Origin: Tissierellales bacterium
Lineage (GTDB): Bacteria; Bacillota; Clostridia; Tissierellales; VENL01
Direction: 5' to 3'
Length of the DNA stretch: 64,000 nucleotides
NCBI GenBank assembly: GCA_028280805.1
Contig: JANQLB010000091.1
Coordinates: 61,887-125,886, forward strand
Shown here: positions 20,606 to 29,882 of the stretch, one piece after another
How positions within the stretch are numbered: position 1 is the stretch's first letter
How the letters are laid out: each line of letters opens with the position of its first letter
Made by a program: the position numbers and the translations under genes
Notes under the pieces: model-generated
The model's input: only the letters and a program-made list of their open reading frames with translations
Told to the model about the DNA's origin: nothing
Databases searched by the model: none

Positions 20606-22207
20606 ATGTCGGTGTTGTTTAGTACTTTAGGAGGCTTAGGTCTTTTTTTATATGGTATTAGAGTTCTAGGAACCGGACTACAGAAGGTGGCTGGAGAGAG
20701 ATTAAAAAGGTTAATGGAAATCTCAACAAACAAAAAGATTGTAGCGGTTTTTGTTGGTATAGCCAGTACAATTTTAATTCAAAGCAGTACAGCAACGAGT
20801 GTTATGGTAGTAGGCTTTGTTAATGCCGGTATTATGAATCTTACTCAAGCGATTAGTATAATGATGGGAGCAAATATTGGTACAACAATAACGACTCAGA
20901 TTATTGCTTTTGAACTGATTAATATTGCTCTTTTAGTCATAGTTTTAGGAGTTGGAATATGGATATTTACTCCAAACAAGAGATGTAGAGAAATTGGTGA
21001 ATTGTTGATAGGCTTTGGGATTTTGTTTATAGGTATGGAATATATGAAATTAGGTCTAGCACCGCTAAAAGATTCTCAAATCTTTTTAGACATTTTATTT
21101 AGTTTAAAAAATCCATTTTTAGGTTTATTAGTGGGTTTTGGATTAACAGTCATTATACAAAGCAGTAGTGCAGCAATTGCTCTGCTTTTAGCACTTGGCA
21201 GTCAGGGAATTATTGATATAAACACTGCACTGCCTCTATTATTGGGAGCTAATATAGGAACTAGTGTTACGTCACTTCTTTCAAGTGTTGAAACCAGTAA
21301 AGAAGCTAAAAGGGCAGCTACTGCACATATGCTGTTTAATATTATAGGAGTTTTTATTTTTATTATATTTTTGATAAAGCCCCTTGAAAGTGTAGTACAA
21401 TATTTAACACCACTTAGTATTGAGCGACAAATAGCTAATGCTCATTCATTATTTAATATAGTGAATGTAATAATTCAGCTTCCATTTGTTGGTGTTATCA
21501 TATTCCTAACGAATAAAATTATCAAAGGAAAAAATAGTACCCAAGATAACTTTAAACACTTAGATTCGAGAATTATTGAAGCCCCGTCAATAGCTGTAAA
21601 TCAGGCTCTAAAAGAAGTAATAAGAATGGGTAAATTAGCACAGGAAAACTTAAAAACTTCTATAGAAGCTTTTATTAATCAAGATCAAGAGTTAACTCAT
21701 AAGGTATTTGAAAGAGAAAAGTTAATTAATAAACTGGAAAAGGAAATAACTGAATATATAGTTGACCTTACTAAAGCACCTTTAAGTCATGAACAGCATG
21801 CTACAGTTACCTCACTTCTGCACATAATTAATGATCTGGAAAGAGTAGGAGACCATGCCGATAATATAGCAGAATTAGCCCAATATACAATTGAAAATCG
21901 CTTTTGGTTTACTGATAAAGCTATAGAAGAACTAAAATTAATGTTTAATAAAGTTGAAATGGCTTTTAATCATTCATTAACGGCATTTAGCAAAAAAGAT
22001 ACAGCTATTGCAAAAAAAGTAATTCAGTATGAAGAGGAAATAGATTTAATGGAAAAAAAGTATAGAGCAAACCACATTGATAGATTAAATCAGCACGAGT
22101 GTTATCCAAGTTCTGGAATAGTGTTTCTGGATGCTATAAGTAACTTAGAGAGAATAGCAGATCATTCTTCAAATATTGCTTTATTAATTATAGATGAAAA
22201 TAATTAA
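20606..22207 (+). CDS. Na/Pi cotransporter family protein with PhoU-like C-terminus
   Basis: QSSTATSVMVVGFVNAG, QSSSAAIALLLALGSQG, LLGANIGTSVTS; C-terminal PhoU-like helices. Confidence 0.9.
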   Translation: MSVLFSTLGGLGLFLYGIRVLGTGLQKVAGERLKRLMEISTNKKIVAVFVGIASTILIQSSTATSVMVVGFVNAGIMNLTQAISIMMGANIGTTITTQIIAFELINIALLVIVLGVGIWIFTPNKRCREIGELLIGFGILFIGMEYMKLGLAPLKDSQIFLDILFSLKNPFLGLLVGFGLTVIIQSSSAAIALLLALGSQGIIDINTALPLLLGANIGTSVTSLLSSVETSKEAKRAATAHMLFNIIGVFIFIIFLIKPLESVVQYLTPLSIERQIANAHSLFNIVNVIIQLPFVGVIIFLTNKIIKGKNSTQDNFKHLDSRIIEAPSIAVNQALKEVIRMGKLAQENLKTSIEAFINQDQELTHKVFEREKLINKLEKEITEYIVDLTKAPLSHEQHATVTSLLHIINDLERVGDHADNIAELAQYTIENRFWFTDKAIEELKLMFNKVEMAFNHSLTAFSKKDTAIAKKVIQYEEEIDLMEKKYRANHIDRLNQHECYPSSGIVFLDAISNLERIADHSSNIALLIIDENN

Positions 22208-22222
22208 GAATGACAATTGATG

Positions 22223-22259
22223 TAACAGAGGGACGCTTAAAGCGTCTTTTCCCATGTTA
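22223..22259. repeat. Palindromic element (possible decayed copy of the 62124-62185 element; may act as terminator)
   Basis: TAACAGAGGGACGCTT/AAGCGTCTTTTCCCATGTTA imperfect inverted repeat. Confidence 0.5.
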
Positions 22260-22340
22260 TGGATTTTATAGTTGAGAGATTTCCCATACAAATATATAAT
22301 ATATATAGTAAGGATTTTATATAAAGTGGGAGTGAGTAAA

Positions 22341-23189
22341 TTGAGTAAAATAAAAATTATTACCGATAGTGTCAGTGATTTGCCATCAGATTTAGTTTCA
22401 AAGTGGGACATAGAAGTAGTACCTCTGTCTATTAACTTTCAAGATGAAACATATAAAGACGGCATAGATATTACAAATGAGGTATTTTACAAAAAATTAA
22501 GGGAGTGTACTACACTGCCTACAACTTCTCAGGTAAATACGATAGAGTTCTTAGACATATATAAAAAATTCTATGATGAATATGATAACTTTATAGTAAT
22601 TACCATATCTTCTGAATTAAGCGGGACATATCAGTCTGCTGTTTCTGCAGGTGAAGCTCAGGAATTAAAAGATAAAGTTACAGTTATAGACTCTAAGGGT
22701 ATTACGTTAGGTCAGGGATTAATAGTTTTAGAGGCAGCAAGAATGGCTAAAAGAGGAGAAGAAAAAGATGCTATTATAAAACGAATTAATAATATGGTTA
22801 AAAAAATTGAATATATATTAGTGGTTGATACTCTTGAATATTTAAAAAAGGGAGGAAGACTCTCTGCCACTAAGGCGTTTGTGGGTCAGACTTTAAAAAT
22901 TAAGCCTGTTCTAACTATGAAAGACGGTAAGTTAATTCAATCAAATAAGATCAGAGGTAGGAAAAAGGTTATCAAGTGGGTAATAAAGCAAATTGAAAAA
23001 AGTCGAGTAGATCTCTCTACTCAGACAATTGGTATAAATCATACTGATTCTAAAGAATTTGCTCGTGAATTAGAAGAAAAAATACAAGAAAAATTTGCTC
23101 CGAAAGAAATTGTCTTTGGGGATGTAGGAGCTACAGTAGGTACGCATGCCGGACCGGGAGCAGTAGCTGTATATTTTGAAAAAAACTAA
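22341..23189 (+). CDS. DegV family fatty-acid-binding protein (TTG start)
   Basis: KIITDSVSDLPSDL, DGIDITNEVFY, TSQVNTIEF; GGGAGTG RBS before TTG. Confidence 0.92.
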   Translation: MSKIKIITDSVSDLPSDLVSKWDIEVVPLSINFQDETYKDGIDITNEVFYKKLRECTTLPTTSQVNTIEFLDIYKKFYDEYDNFIVITISSELSGTYQSAVSAGEAQELKDKVTVIDSKGITLGQGLIVLEAARMAKRGEEKDAIIKRINNMVKKIEYILVVDTLEYLKKGGRLSATKAFVGQTLKIKPVLTMKDGKLIQSNKIRGRKKVIKWVIKQIEKSRVDLSTQTIGINHTDSKEFARELEEKIQEKFAPKEIVFGDVGATVGTHAGPGAVAVYFEKN

Positions 23190-23203
23190 GGAGGAAAAAT
23201 AAA

Positions 23204-24316
23204 TTGAGCAGCCAAGTATATTTTATTAACTTAAGAGCTAGCGGAAAGAAAGACAATATTCCAACTAAGCTCAGAAGATTATATGACAAAGCAGATATTA
23301 AAAAAACTTTAACTAAAGGAGATTCAACTGCTGTCAAGATACATTTTGGAGAAAAAGGAACTAATGCTTTTATTCATCCGGTCTTTGTAAGACAAATTAT
23401 TGATAAGATTAAAGAAAGTATGGTAAAGCCATTTTTAACAGATACTAATACATTATATACGGGTAGTAGAACAAATAGCCCTGACCATATACAAACTGCT
23501 ATTGAAAATGGATTCGCATATGCAGTTGTAAATGCTCCTATTATTATAGCAGATGGAATTTACAGTAAGAATTCTGTAGATGTTAAAGTAAATAAAAAGC
23601 ACTTTGATAGTGTAAAAATTGCAGGTGATATATACAACTCAAACTCAATGATTGTTTTAAGTCATGTTAAGGGTCATGGTATGGCAGGCTTTGGAGGTGC
23701 TGTAAAAAATTTAGCTATGGGCTGTGCAACAGCAGCAGGAAAACAGATTCAACATTCTGATGCTAAACCTAAAATTATTGATGAAGAATGTAACGGATGT
23801 AGCATATGTTCAAAGCATTGTCCTGTAGATTCTATAGGTATACAGAGTGGAAAATCAATTATCGATGCAGAACGCTGTATAGGATGCGGTGAATGTACTA
23901 CAGTCTGTCCTAAAAGAGCCATAGAGGTTCAGTGGAAGACTGATTACAATGTGTTCCTGGAAAAAATGGCTGAATATGCTTATGGAGCTGTTAAAAATAA
24001 AGCAGATAAAATTGCTTATATAAACTTTGTTATGAATGTAACTCCCATGTGTGACTGTGTACCGTGGAGTGATACTCCTATTGTCGGTGACGTAGGAATA
24101 TTAGCTTCTTTTGATCCTGTGGCAATTGATCAGGCGAGTTTAGATTTAATAAATCAGCAGATAGGTAAAGAAAATACTGCTCTTAAGAAAAATTTTCAAC
24201 CCGGTGAAGATAAATTTTTAGGGGTTCATGACCATGTAGATGGTAGAAAAATTCTAGACTATGGTCAATCTATAGGATTAGGTAATAGACAGTATGAGTT
24301 AATTGAAGTAAAATAA
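23204..24316 (+). CDS. DUF362 domain-containing 4Fe-4S protein
   Basis: Two ferredoxin motifs (CNGCSICSKHCPVDSI, CIGCGECTTVCPKRAI) and DUF362 core. Confidence 0.9.
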   Translation: MSSQVYFINLRASGKKDNIPTKLRRLYDKADIKKTLTKGDSTAVKIHFGEKGTNAFIHPVFVRQIIDKIKESMVKPFLTDTNTLYTGSRTNSPDHIQTAIENGFAYAVVNAPIIIADGIYSKNSVDVKVNKKHFDSVKIAGDIYNSNSMIVLSHVKGHGMAGFGGAVKNLAMGCATAAGKQIQHSDAKPKIIDEECNGCSICSKHCPVDSIGIQSGKSIIDAERCIGCGECTTVCPKRAIEVQWKTDYNVFLEKMAEYAYGAVKNKADKIAYINFVMNVTPMCDCVPWSDTPIVGDVGILASFDPVAIDQASLDLINQQIGKENTALKKNFQPGEDKFLGVHDHVDGRKILDYGQSIGLGNRQYELIEVK

Positions 24317-24489
24317 GATTACAGCATCGACAAAATACAACAAATATTATGAAAAGTATTATAGATTAAAAAAATATAAAAATAGTATTGTATAAATAAA
24401 ACTTATATAATATAATATAAAGCGAAGAGGATTTGACTAAGTTTTAACATAACTATAATTTCTTCTTAATAAATTAATATAAGCATAAA

Positions 24490-24676
24490 CTGGTTGAAGG
24501 ATGCGGAAGAGATCACTTAAATGTGACGCCGAAGGAGTAAGTTGTAAAAGTCATGCCGATTTACAATGAAACTCTCAGGCAAAAGGACCGTGTTCTGACA
24601 GTTCTCTGGAAAGCGAATAGCACCGAAGGGGCAATTTTTGAAAAAGAAGAATCTCTCAGGTTTAGAACAGAGTGGA
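24490..24676 (+). promoter_or_regulatory. Tandem glycine riboswitch (two aptamers)
   Basis: GCCGAAGGAGTAA ... CTCTCAGGCAAAAGGACCG and CACCGAAGGGGCAA ... TCTCTCAGGTTTAGAACAG, directly upstream of the grd operon. Confidence 0.93.
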
Positions 24677-24720
24677 AAGGCACATACTAAATTTAGGTGT
24701 GCATTCTATTCTGTTTTTTT
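24667..24720 (+). terminator. Riboswitch expression-platform terminator
   Basis: ACAGAGTGGAAAGGCACA...TGTGCATTCTATTCTGT followed by TTTTTTT. Confidence 0.8.
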
Positions 24721-24756
24721 GTTGTATTTTATTGTATCTAACTAGGAGTGGAATTT

Positions 24757-25137
24757 TTGAAAACAATCTTAATTACAAATAATCCTTTAGCACAGAAAAA
24801 ATTGTCGTCTAAGGTTGAAACACATTTTCATGATGTAGATTATACTAAAGTTCTTAAAATAGCCAGGGATTACATTCATAAAGGGTATAGGCTTCTTACC
24901 CATCCACTGTCCGGAAGTGTAAAACCTAACGAAACGCCTTATAAATCATTGATTATTCAAACAAGAGAACAAACTAAAATAGACATGGACTCTTTGTTAA
25001 TAATTGAACAAAGTCTAGATACTACTAAAAAATTTATAGATAATATGAAAACTCCACAGTGGAATGAAAGAATAAAGGAAGATTTTCAGACAATTGATAT
25101 ATCTTTAATAGAAAGCGTTTTAGATAGGATAATTTAG
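24757..25137 (+). CDS. grdX: GrdX family protein (TTG start)
   Basis: ILITNNPLAQKK..., HKGYRLLTHPLSGSVKPNETPYKSL; first gene of the grd operon. Confidence 0.88.
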   Translation: MKTILITNNPLAQKKLSSKVETHFHDVDYTKVLKIARDYIHKGYRLLTHPLSGSVKPNETPYKSLIIQTREQTKIDMDSLLIIEQSLDTTKKFIDNMKTPQWNERIKEDFQTIDISLIESVLDRII

Positions 25138-25207
25138 TTTTTAATATTTTTAAAATATATTAATTAATTTGAGGTAGTTAATTCAAATAACAAAAGAGGT
25201 GATAGTT

Positions 25208-26152
25208 GTGTCAAATATCTATGATGTTGTTATAATTGGAGGAGGACCTGCTGGTCTATCAGCCGGATTATATGCAGCAAGGGCAAATATGAAAACTTTA
25301 ATATTAGAAAAGGAAAGAGCAGGTGGGCAAATAGTAACTACTGAAGAAGTAGCAAACTATCCTGGTTCTATAGAACATGCCACTGGTCCTTCTTTAGTAG
25401 CAAGGATGGTTGAACAAGCAGATGAGTTTGGAGTTGAAAGAAAACTTGATGAAGTCGTTGAATTAAATCTGGAAAATAAGATTAAGGTTATTAAAGGTGA
25501 GAAAGCTGACTACCATACTAAGTCTGTAATTATTGCTACCGGTGCTAAACCAAGGTTATTAGGAGTTCCGGGAGAGAAAGAATTTACAGGAAAAGGCGTT
25601 TCTTATTGTGCAACATGTGACGGGGCGTTCTTTGAGGAACTGCCGGTTTATGTAATTGGTGGAGGAGATTCAGCTGTTGAAGAAGCAATTTTCTTAACTA
25701 AGTTTGCCAGAAAAGTAACTATTGTTCATAGGAGAGATGAATTAAGAGCTGCTAAGTCAATTCAAGAAAAGGCATTTAAAAATGATAAGATTGATTTTAT
25801 CTGGAATTCTGAAATTAAGGAATTAAGAGGCGAAGGTATATTAGAAGCTATGACTTTAGTTAACAGAGAAACTGGAGAAGAAACCGAGATTTTAGCTGAT
25901 GAAGAAGATGGAACATTTGGAGTATTTGTTTTTGTTGGATATACTCCACAGACTAAGTTATTTGAAGGTATAGTAGATATGGAAAAAGGATATATCAAAA
26001 CTGATGATAACATGAAAACAAATATAGAGGGATTATTTGCAGCCGGAGACTGTAGAGTTAAATCCTTAAGACAAGTTGTAACTGCTACAGCAGATGGAGC
26101 AATTGCAGCAGTACAAGCTGAGAAATATGTTGATAATAATTTTGAAGAGTAA
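25208..26152 (+). CDS. trxB: Thioredoxin reductase
   Basis: IIGGGPAGLSAGLYAARA, SYCATCDGAFF redox motif, AAGDCR...QVVTATADGA. Confidence 0.95.
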   Translation: MSNIYDVVIIGGGPAGLSAGLYAARANMKTLILEKERAGGQIVTTEEVANYPGSIEHATGPSLVARMVEQADEFGVERKLDEVVELNLENKIKVIKGEKADYHTKSVIIATGAKPRLLGVPGEKEFTGKGVSYCATCDGAFFEELPVYVIGGGDSAVEEAIFLTKFARKVTIVHRRDELRAAKSIQEKAFKNDKIDFIWNSEIKELRGEGILEAMTLVNRETGEETEILADEEDGTFGVFVFVGYTPQTKLFEGIVDMEKGYIKTDDNMKTNIEGLFAAGDCRVKSLRQVVTATADGAIAAVQAEKYVDNNFEE

Positions 26153-26194
26153 TTTTTAGTTTAAGAATTAAATAAAAAATAGGAGGGGTTCATA

Positions 26195-26512
26195 ATGTTA
26201 GCAGTTGATAAAACTACTTTTGAGCAAGAAGTATTAAATGCAGAAGGTTACGTTTTAGTTGATTTCTGGAGTGAAGGATGCGAACCATGTAAAGCTTTAA
26301 TGCCTCATATAGAGGAATTAGAAAAGCAGTATGGTGATCAAATCAAATTCTGCAAACTTGACACAACAAAAGCAAGAAGATTAGCTATCAAGCAAAAGAT
26401 ACTTGGATTACCGGTAGTTGCAATGTATAAAGATGGAGAAAAAGTTGAAGAAAAAGTTAAAGACGACGCAACAAAAGTTAATATAGAAGAAATGATTAAA
26501 AAATACATTTAA
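26195..26512 (+). CDS. trxA: Thioredoxin, glycine-reductase associated, CEPC active site
   Basis: [21 protein letters not shown]; lies in the grd operon. Confidence 0.92.
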   Translation: MLAVDKTTFEQEVLNAEGYVLVDFWSEGCEPCKALMPHIEELEKQYGDQIKFCKLDTTKARRLAIKQKILGLPVVAMYKDGEKVEEKVKDDATKVNIEEMIKKYI

Positions 26513-26626
26513 TTTCTTAGAAGTAAGATATATTAATTTAATTTGGCTATGAGTACATATAAAATACATATATGTACCTTGCATATTATTTTATCACTAG
26601 GTGGAAATATAAGAGGAGGTGAACCT

Positions 26627-27913
26627 ATGCGTTTAGAATTAGGAAATATTTTAATCAATGATGTACAATTTGGTGATAAGACTAAAGTAGACAATGGAAC
26701 TTTATATGTAAATAAAGAAGAACTTGTTGAATTAATCAGCCAAGATGAAAAAATCAAAAATGTAGATGTAGAATTAGCAAGACCTGGTGAAAGTGTAAGA
26801 ATCACTCCTGTAAAAGATGTAATTGAGCCAAGAGTAAAAGTAGAAGGACCGGGAGGGATATTCCCCGGAGTTATTGCAAAGGTTGATACTGTTGGAACGG
26901 GCAGAACTCATGTATTAAAAGGTGCTGCTGTAGTTACTACCGGAAAGGTAGTCGGTTTCCAAGAAGGTATCGTTGACATGACAGGACCAGGTGCTGAATA
27001 CACACCATTCTCTAAGCTTAATAATGTTGTATTAGTTTGTGAGCCAAACGATGACTTAAAGCAGTATGAGCATGAAAAGGCATTAAGAATGGCTGGATTA
27101 AAGGCTGCAATATATTTAGGCGAGGCTGGAAAAAATGTAACTCCTAATGAAATAAAGGAATATGAAAATCTGCCTTTATTAAAGAGTGTTGAAAAATATC
27201 CGAATCTTCCAAAGATTGCATATGTTCAAATGCTGCAAAGTCAAGGACTGCTACATGACACATATGTTTATGGTGTAGATGCTAAACAAACATTATCAAC
27301 TTTGATTAATCCTACAGAGATTATGGATGGAGCTATTATCAGCGGTAATTGTGTTTCTGCGTGTGACAAAAACACAACTTATCATCACTTAAATAATCCA
27401 ATAATTCATGATTTATTTGAGCAGCATGGTAAGGAGATTAACTTTGTTGGCATGATTATAACTAACGAAAACGTTTATCTTGCTGATAAAGAAAGATCTT
27501 CAGACTGGGCAGCAAAACTATCTGAATATCTGGGTGTAGATGGAGTTGTCATTTCTCAAGAAGGATTTGGGAATCCCGATACAGATTTAATTATGAACTG
27601 CGTTAAGATTGAGAAAAAAGGTATTAAAACTGTTATTGTTACAGATGAATATGCTGGTAGAGATGGTGCTTCTCAGTCATTAGCAGATGCAGACCCATTG
27701 GCAGATGCAGTTGTAACCGGCGGTAATGCAAATGAAGTTATTGAATTACCTCCAATGGATAAAATAATAGGGTATACTGAACCAGTTAACAGCATAGCTG
27801 GAGGATTTGATGGAAGCTTAAAGGAAGATGGTTCAATTGTAGTTGAACTTCAAGCTATAACTGGAGCTACAAATGAACTTGGATTTAATAAATTAACAGC
27901 TAAAGGATATTAA
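26627..27913 (+). CDS. grdE: Glycine reductase complex component B, subunits alpha/beta proprotein
   Basis: [31 protein letters not shown] before ATG 26627; cleavage-site-like [11 protein letters not shown]. Confidence 0.93.
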   Translation: MRLELGNILINDVQFGDKTKVDNGTLYVNKEELVELISQDEKIKNVDVELARPGESVRITPVKDVIEPRVKVEGPGGIFPGVIAKVDTVGTGRTHVLKGAAVVTTGKVVGFQEGIVDMTGPGAEYTPFSKLNNVVLVCEPNDDLKQYEHEKALRMAGLKAAIYLGEAGKNVTPNEIKEYENLPLLKSVEKYPNLPKIAYVQMLQSQGLLHDTYVYGVDAKQTLSTLINPTEIMDGAIISGNCVSACDKNTTYHHLNNPIIHDLFEQHGKEINFVGMIITNENVYLADKERSSDWAAKLSEYLGVDGVVISQEGFGNPDTDLIMNCVKIEKKGIKTVIVTDEYAGRDGASQSLADADPLADAVVTGGNANEVIELPPMDKIIGYTEPVNSIAGGFDGSLKEDGSIVVELQAITGATNELGFNKLTAKGY

Positions 27914-27956
27914 TAACTATAAACTAAAAAAACAAAAAAAGGAAGGATGTGTATAT

Positions 27957-28433
27957 ATGGGACGTTTTGATGGTAAAAAAATCATCATTATCGGGGATAG
28001 AGACGGTATCCCGGCACCAGCGATAGAAGAATGTTTAAAATCAACTGAAGCTGAAGTAGTTTTCTCATCTACTGAGTGTTTTGTCTGAACTGCTGCGGGT
28101 GCAATGGACTTAGAAAATCAACAAAGGGTAAAGGATTTAACTGAAAAGCATGGTGCCGAAAACATTATAGTTTTACTAGGTGCTGCTGAAGGTGAAGCCG
28201 CAGGATTGGCAGCCGAAACAGTTACAGCCGGAGACCCTACGTTTGCAGGTTCATTAGCAGGAGTCCAGTTAGGACTTAGAGTTTATCATGTTGTAGAGCC
28301 AGAATTTAAGGATGAAGTTAATTCTGAAGTTTATGATGAACAAATTGGTATGATGGAAATGGTTTTAGATGTTGACGACATAATTGGAGAAATGACTGAT
28401 ATAAGAGAAGAATTTGGTAAATTTAATGACTAA
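27957..28433 (+). CDS. grdA: Glycine reductase selenoprotein A; in-frame TGA 28086-28088 = Sec44
   Basis: [58 protein letters not shown]; reading frame is continuous across the TGA. Confidence 0.95.
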
Positions 28434-28477
28434 TTAAAAATAAAACAACCCAAAAAAACAGAGAGGGGGGGAAACAA

Positions 28478-29788
28478 ATGAGTAAAATAAGAGTAGTTCA
28501 TTATATAAACCAGTTTTTTGCAGGAATAGGCGGAGAAGAAAAGGCTGACCATAAGCCGGAAATCAGAGAAGAAGTTGTTGGTCCGGGTATGGAGTTTAAT
28601 AAACAATTTGGTGATGATGCAGAAATAGTTGCTACAATCATTTGTGGAGACTCTTACTTTAATGAAAATCTTGAAGAAGCAAAAGCTGAAGTCATGGAAA
28701 TGATAAAGAAATATAATCCAGACATATTCATTGCCGGACCAGCTTTCAATGCAGGAAGATATGGTGTTGCATGCGGCACTATCACTGATGCGGTTCAGAA
28801 TGAATTAAATATACCGGTATTAACAGGAATGTATGAAGAAAATCCGGGTGCTGATATGTTTAAGAAAAATGTTTATATAGTAGCGACAAAAAATAGTGCA
28901 GCAGGTATGAGAAAGGCTGTAAAAGTAATGGCACCGTTAGCTTTAAAGCTTGCTAGAGGTGAAAGTTTAGATTCTCCTGAGGAAGAAGGATATTTTCCTA
29001 GAGGAATTAGAAGGAACTATTTTGCAGAAGAAAGAGGCTCAAAAAGAGCCGTTGATATGCTTATCAAGAAGCTAAAAGGTGAAAAATTTGTTACTGAATT
29101 CCCTATGCCTGATTTTGATAAGGTAGAACCAAATCCTGCAGTTAAAGATTTAGCAAATGCTAAAATTGCTTTAGTAACTTCTGGTGGTATAGTACCAAAG
29201 AGTAATCCGGATCATATTGAATCTTCCAGTGCTTCAAAATATGGTAAATATGATATTGAAAACGTAACTGATTTAACTGATGAAACTTACGAAACTGCAC
29301 ATGGTGGATATGACCCGGTTTATGCAAATGAAGATTCAGATAGAGTTCTTCCTGTAGACGTATTAAGAGACCTTGAAAAAGAAGGAACAATAGGAAAACT
29401 ACACAGATACTTCTATACTACTACTGGAAATGGTACTGCGGTTGCTAGTTCTAAAGCTTTTGCTGCTGAAATTGCAAAAGAATTAGTGGCAGACGGAGTA
29501 AATGCAGTTATATTAACATCTACCTGAGGTACTTGTACACGTTGCGGTGCAACAATGGTAAAAGAAATTGAGCGTGCAGGAATTCCTGTAGTTCATATGT
29601 GTACAGTAGTACCTATTTCATTAACGGTAGGTGCTAATAGAATAGTTCCGACTATTGCTATTCCATATCCGCTTGGAAATCCAAGTCTGGATGCTGGAGA
29701 TGAAAAAGCTTTAAGAAGAAAATTAGTTGAACAGGCATTAGCTGCCCTTGAAACTGAGGTAGAAGGTCAAACTGTATTTGAGAATTAA
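28478..29788 (+). CDS. grdB: Glycine reductase component B gamma subunit selenoprotein; in-frame TGA 29525-29527 = Sec350
   Basis: ORFs 28478-29527 and 29555-29788 are co-linear in one frame; ...VILTST-U-GTCTRCGATMVKEIERAGIPVVHMCTV. Confidence 0.95.
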
Positions 29789-29830
29789 TAGTTACAAAAT
29801 TTAGCTAAACACTACTTTTGTTGGTGTATA

Positions 29831-29860
29831 AAATGGGTGATGTTTATACATCACCCATTT
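29831..29860 (+). promoter_or_regulatory. Intercistronic perfect hairpin between grdB and grdC
   Basis: AAATGGGTGATG-TTTATA-CATCACCCATTT, not followed by a T tract. Confidence 0.6.
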
Positions 29861-29882
29861 AAGAATTATGGAGGTGGAAATT

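Noticed and set aside
28104-28433. Separate 109-aa ORF
   Set aside because: It is the 3' part of grdA after the selenocysteine TGA, not an independent gene
29555-29788. Separate 77-aa ORF
   Set aside because: It is the C-terminal part of grdB after the selenocysteine TGA
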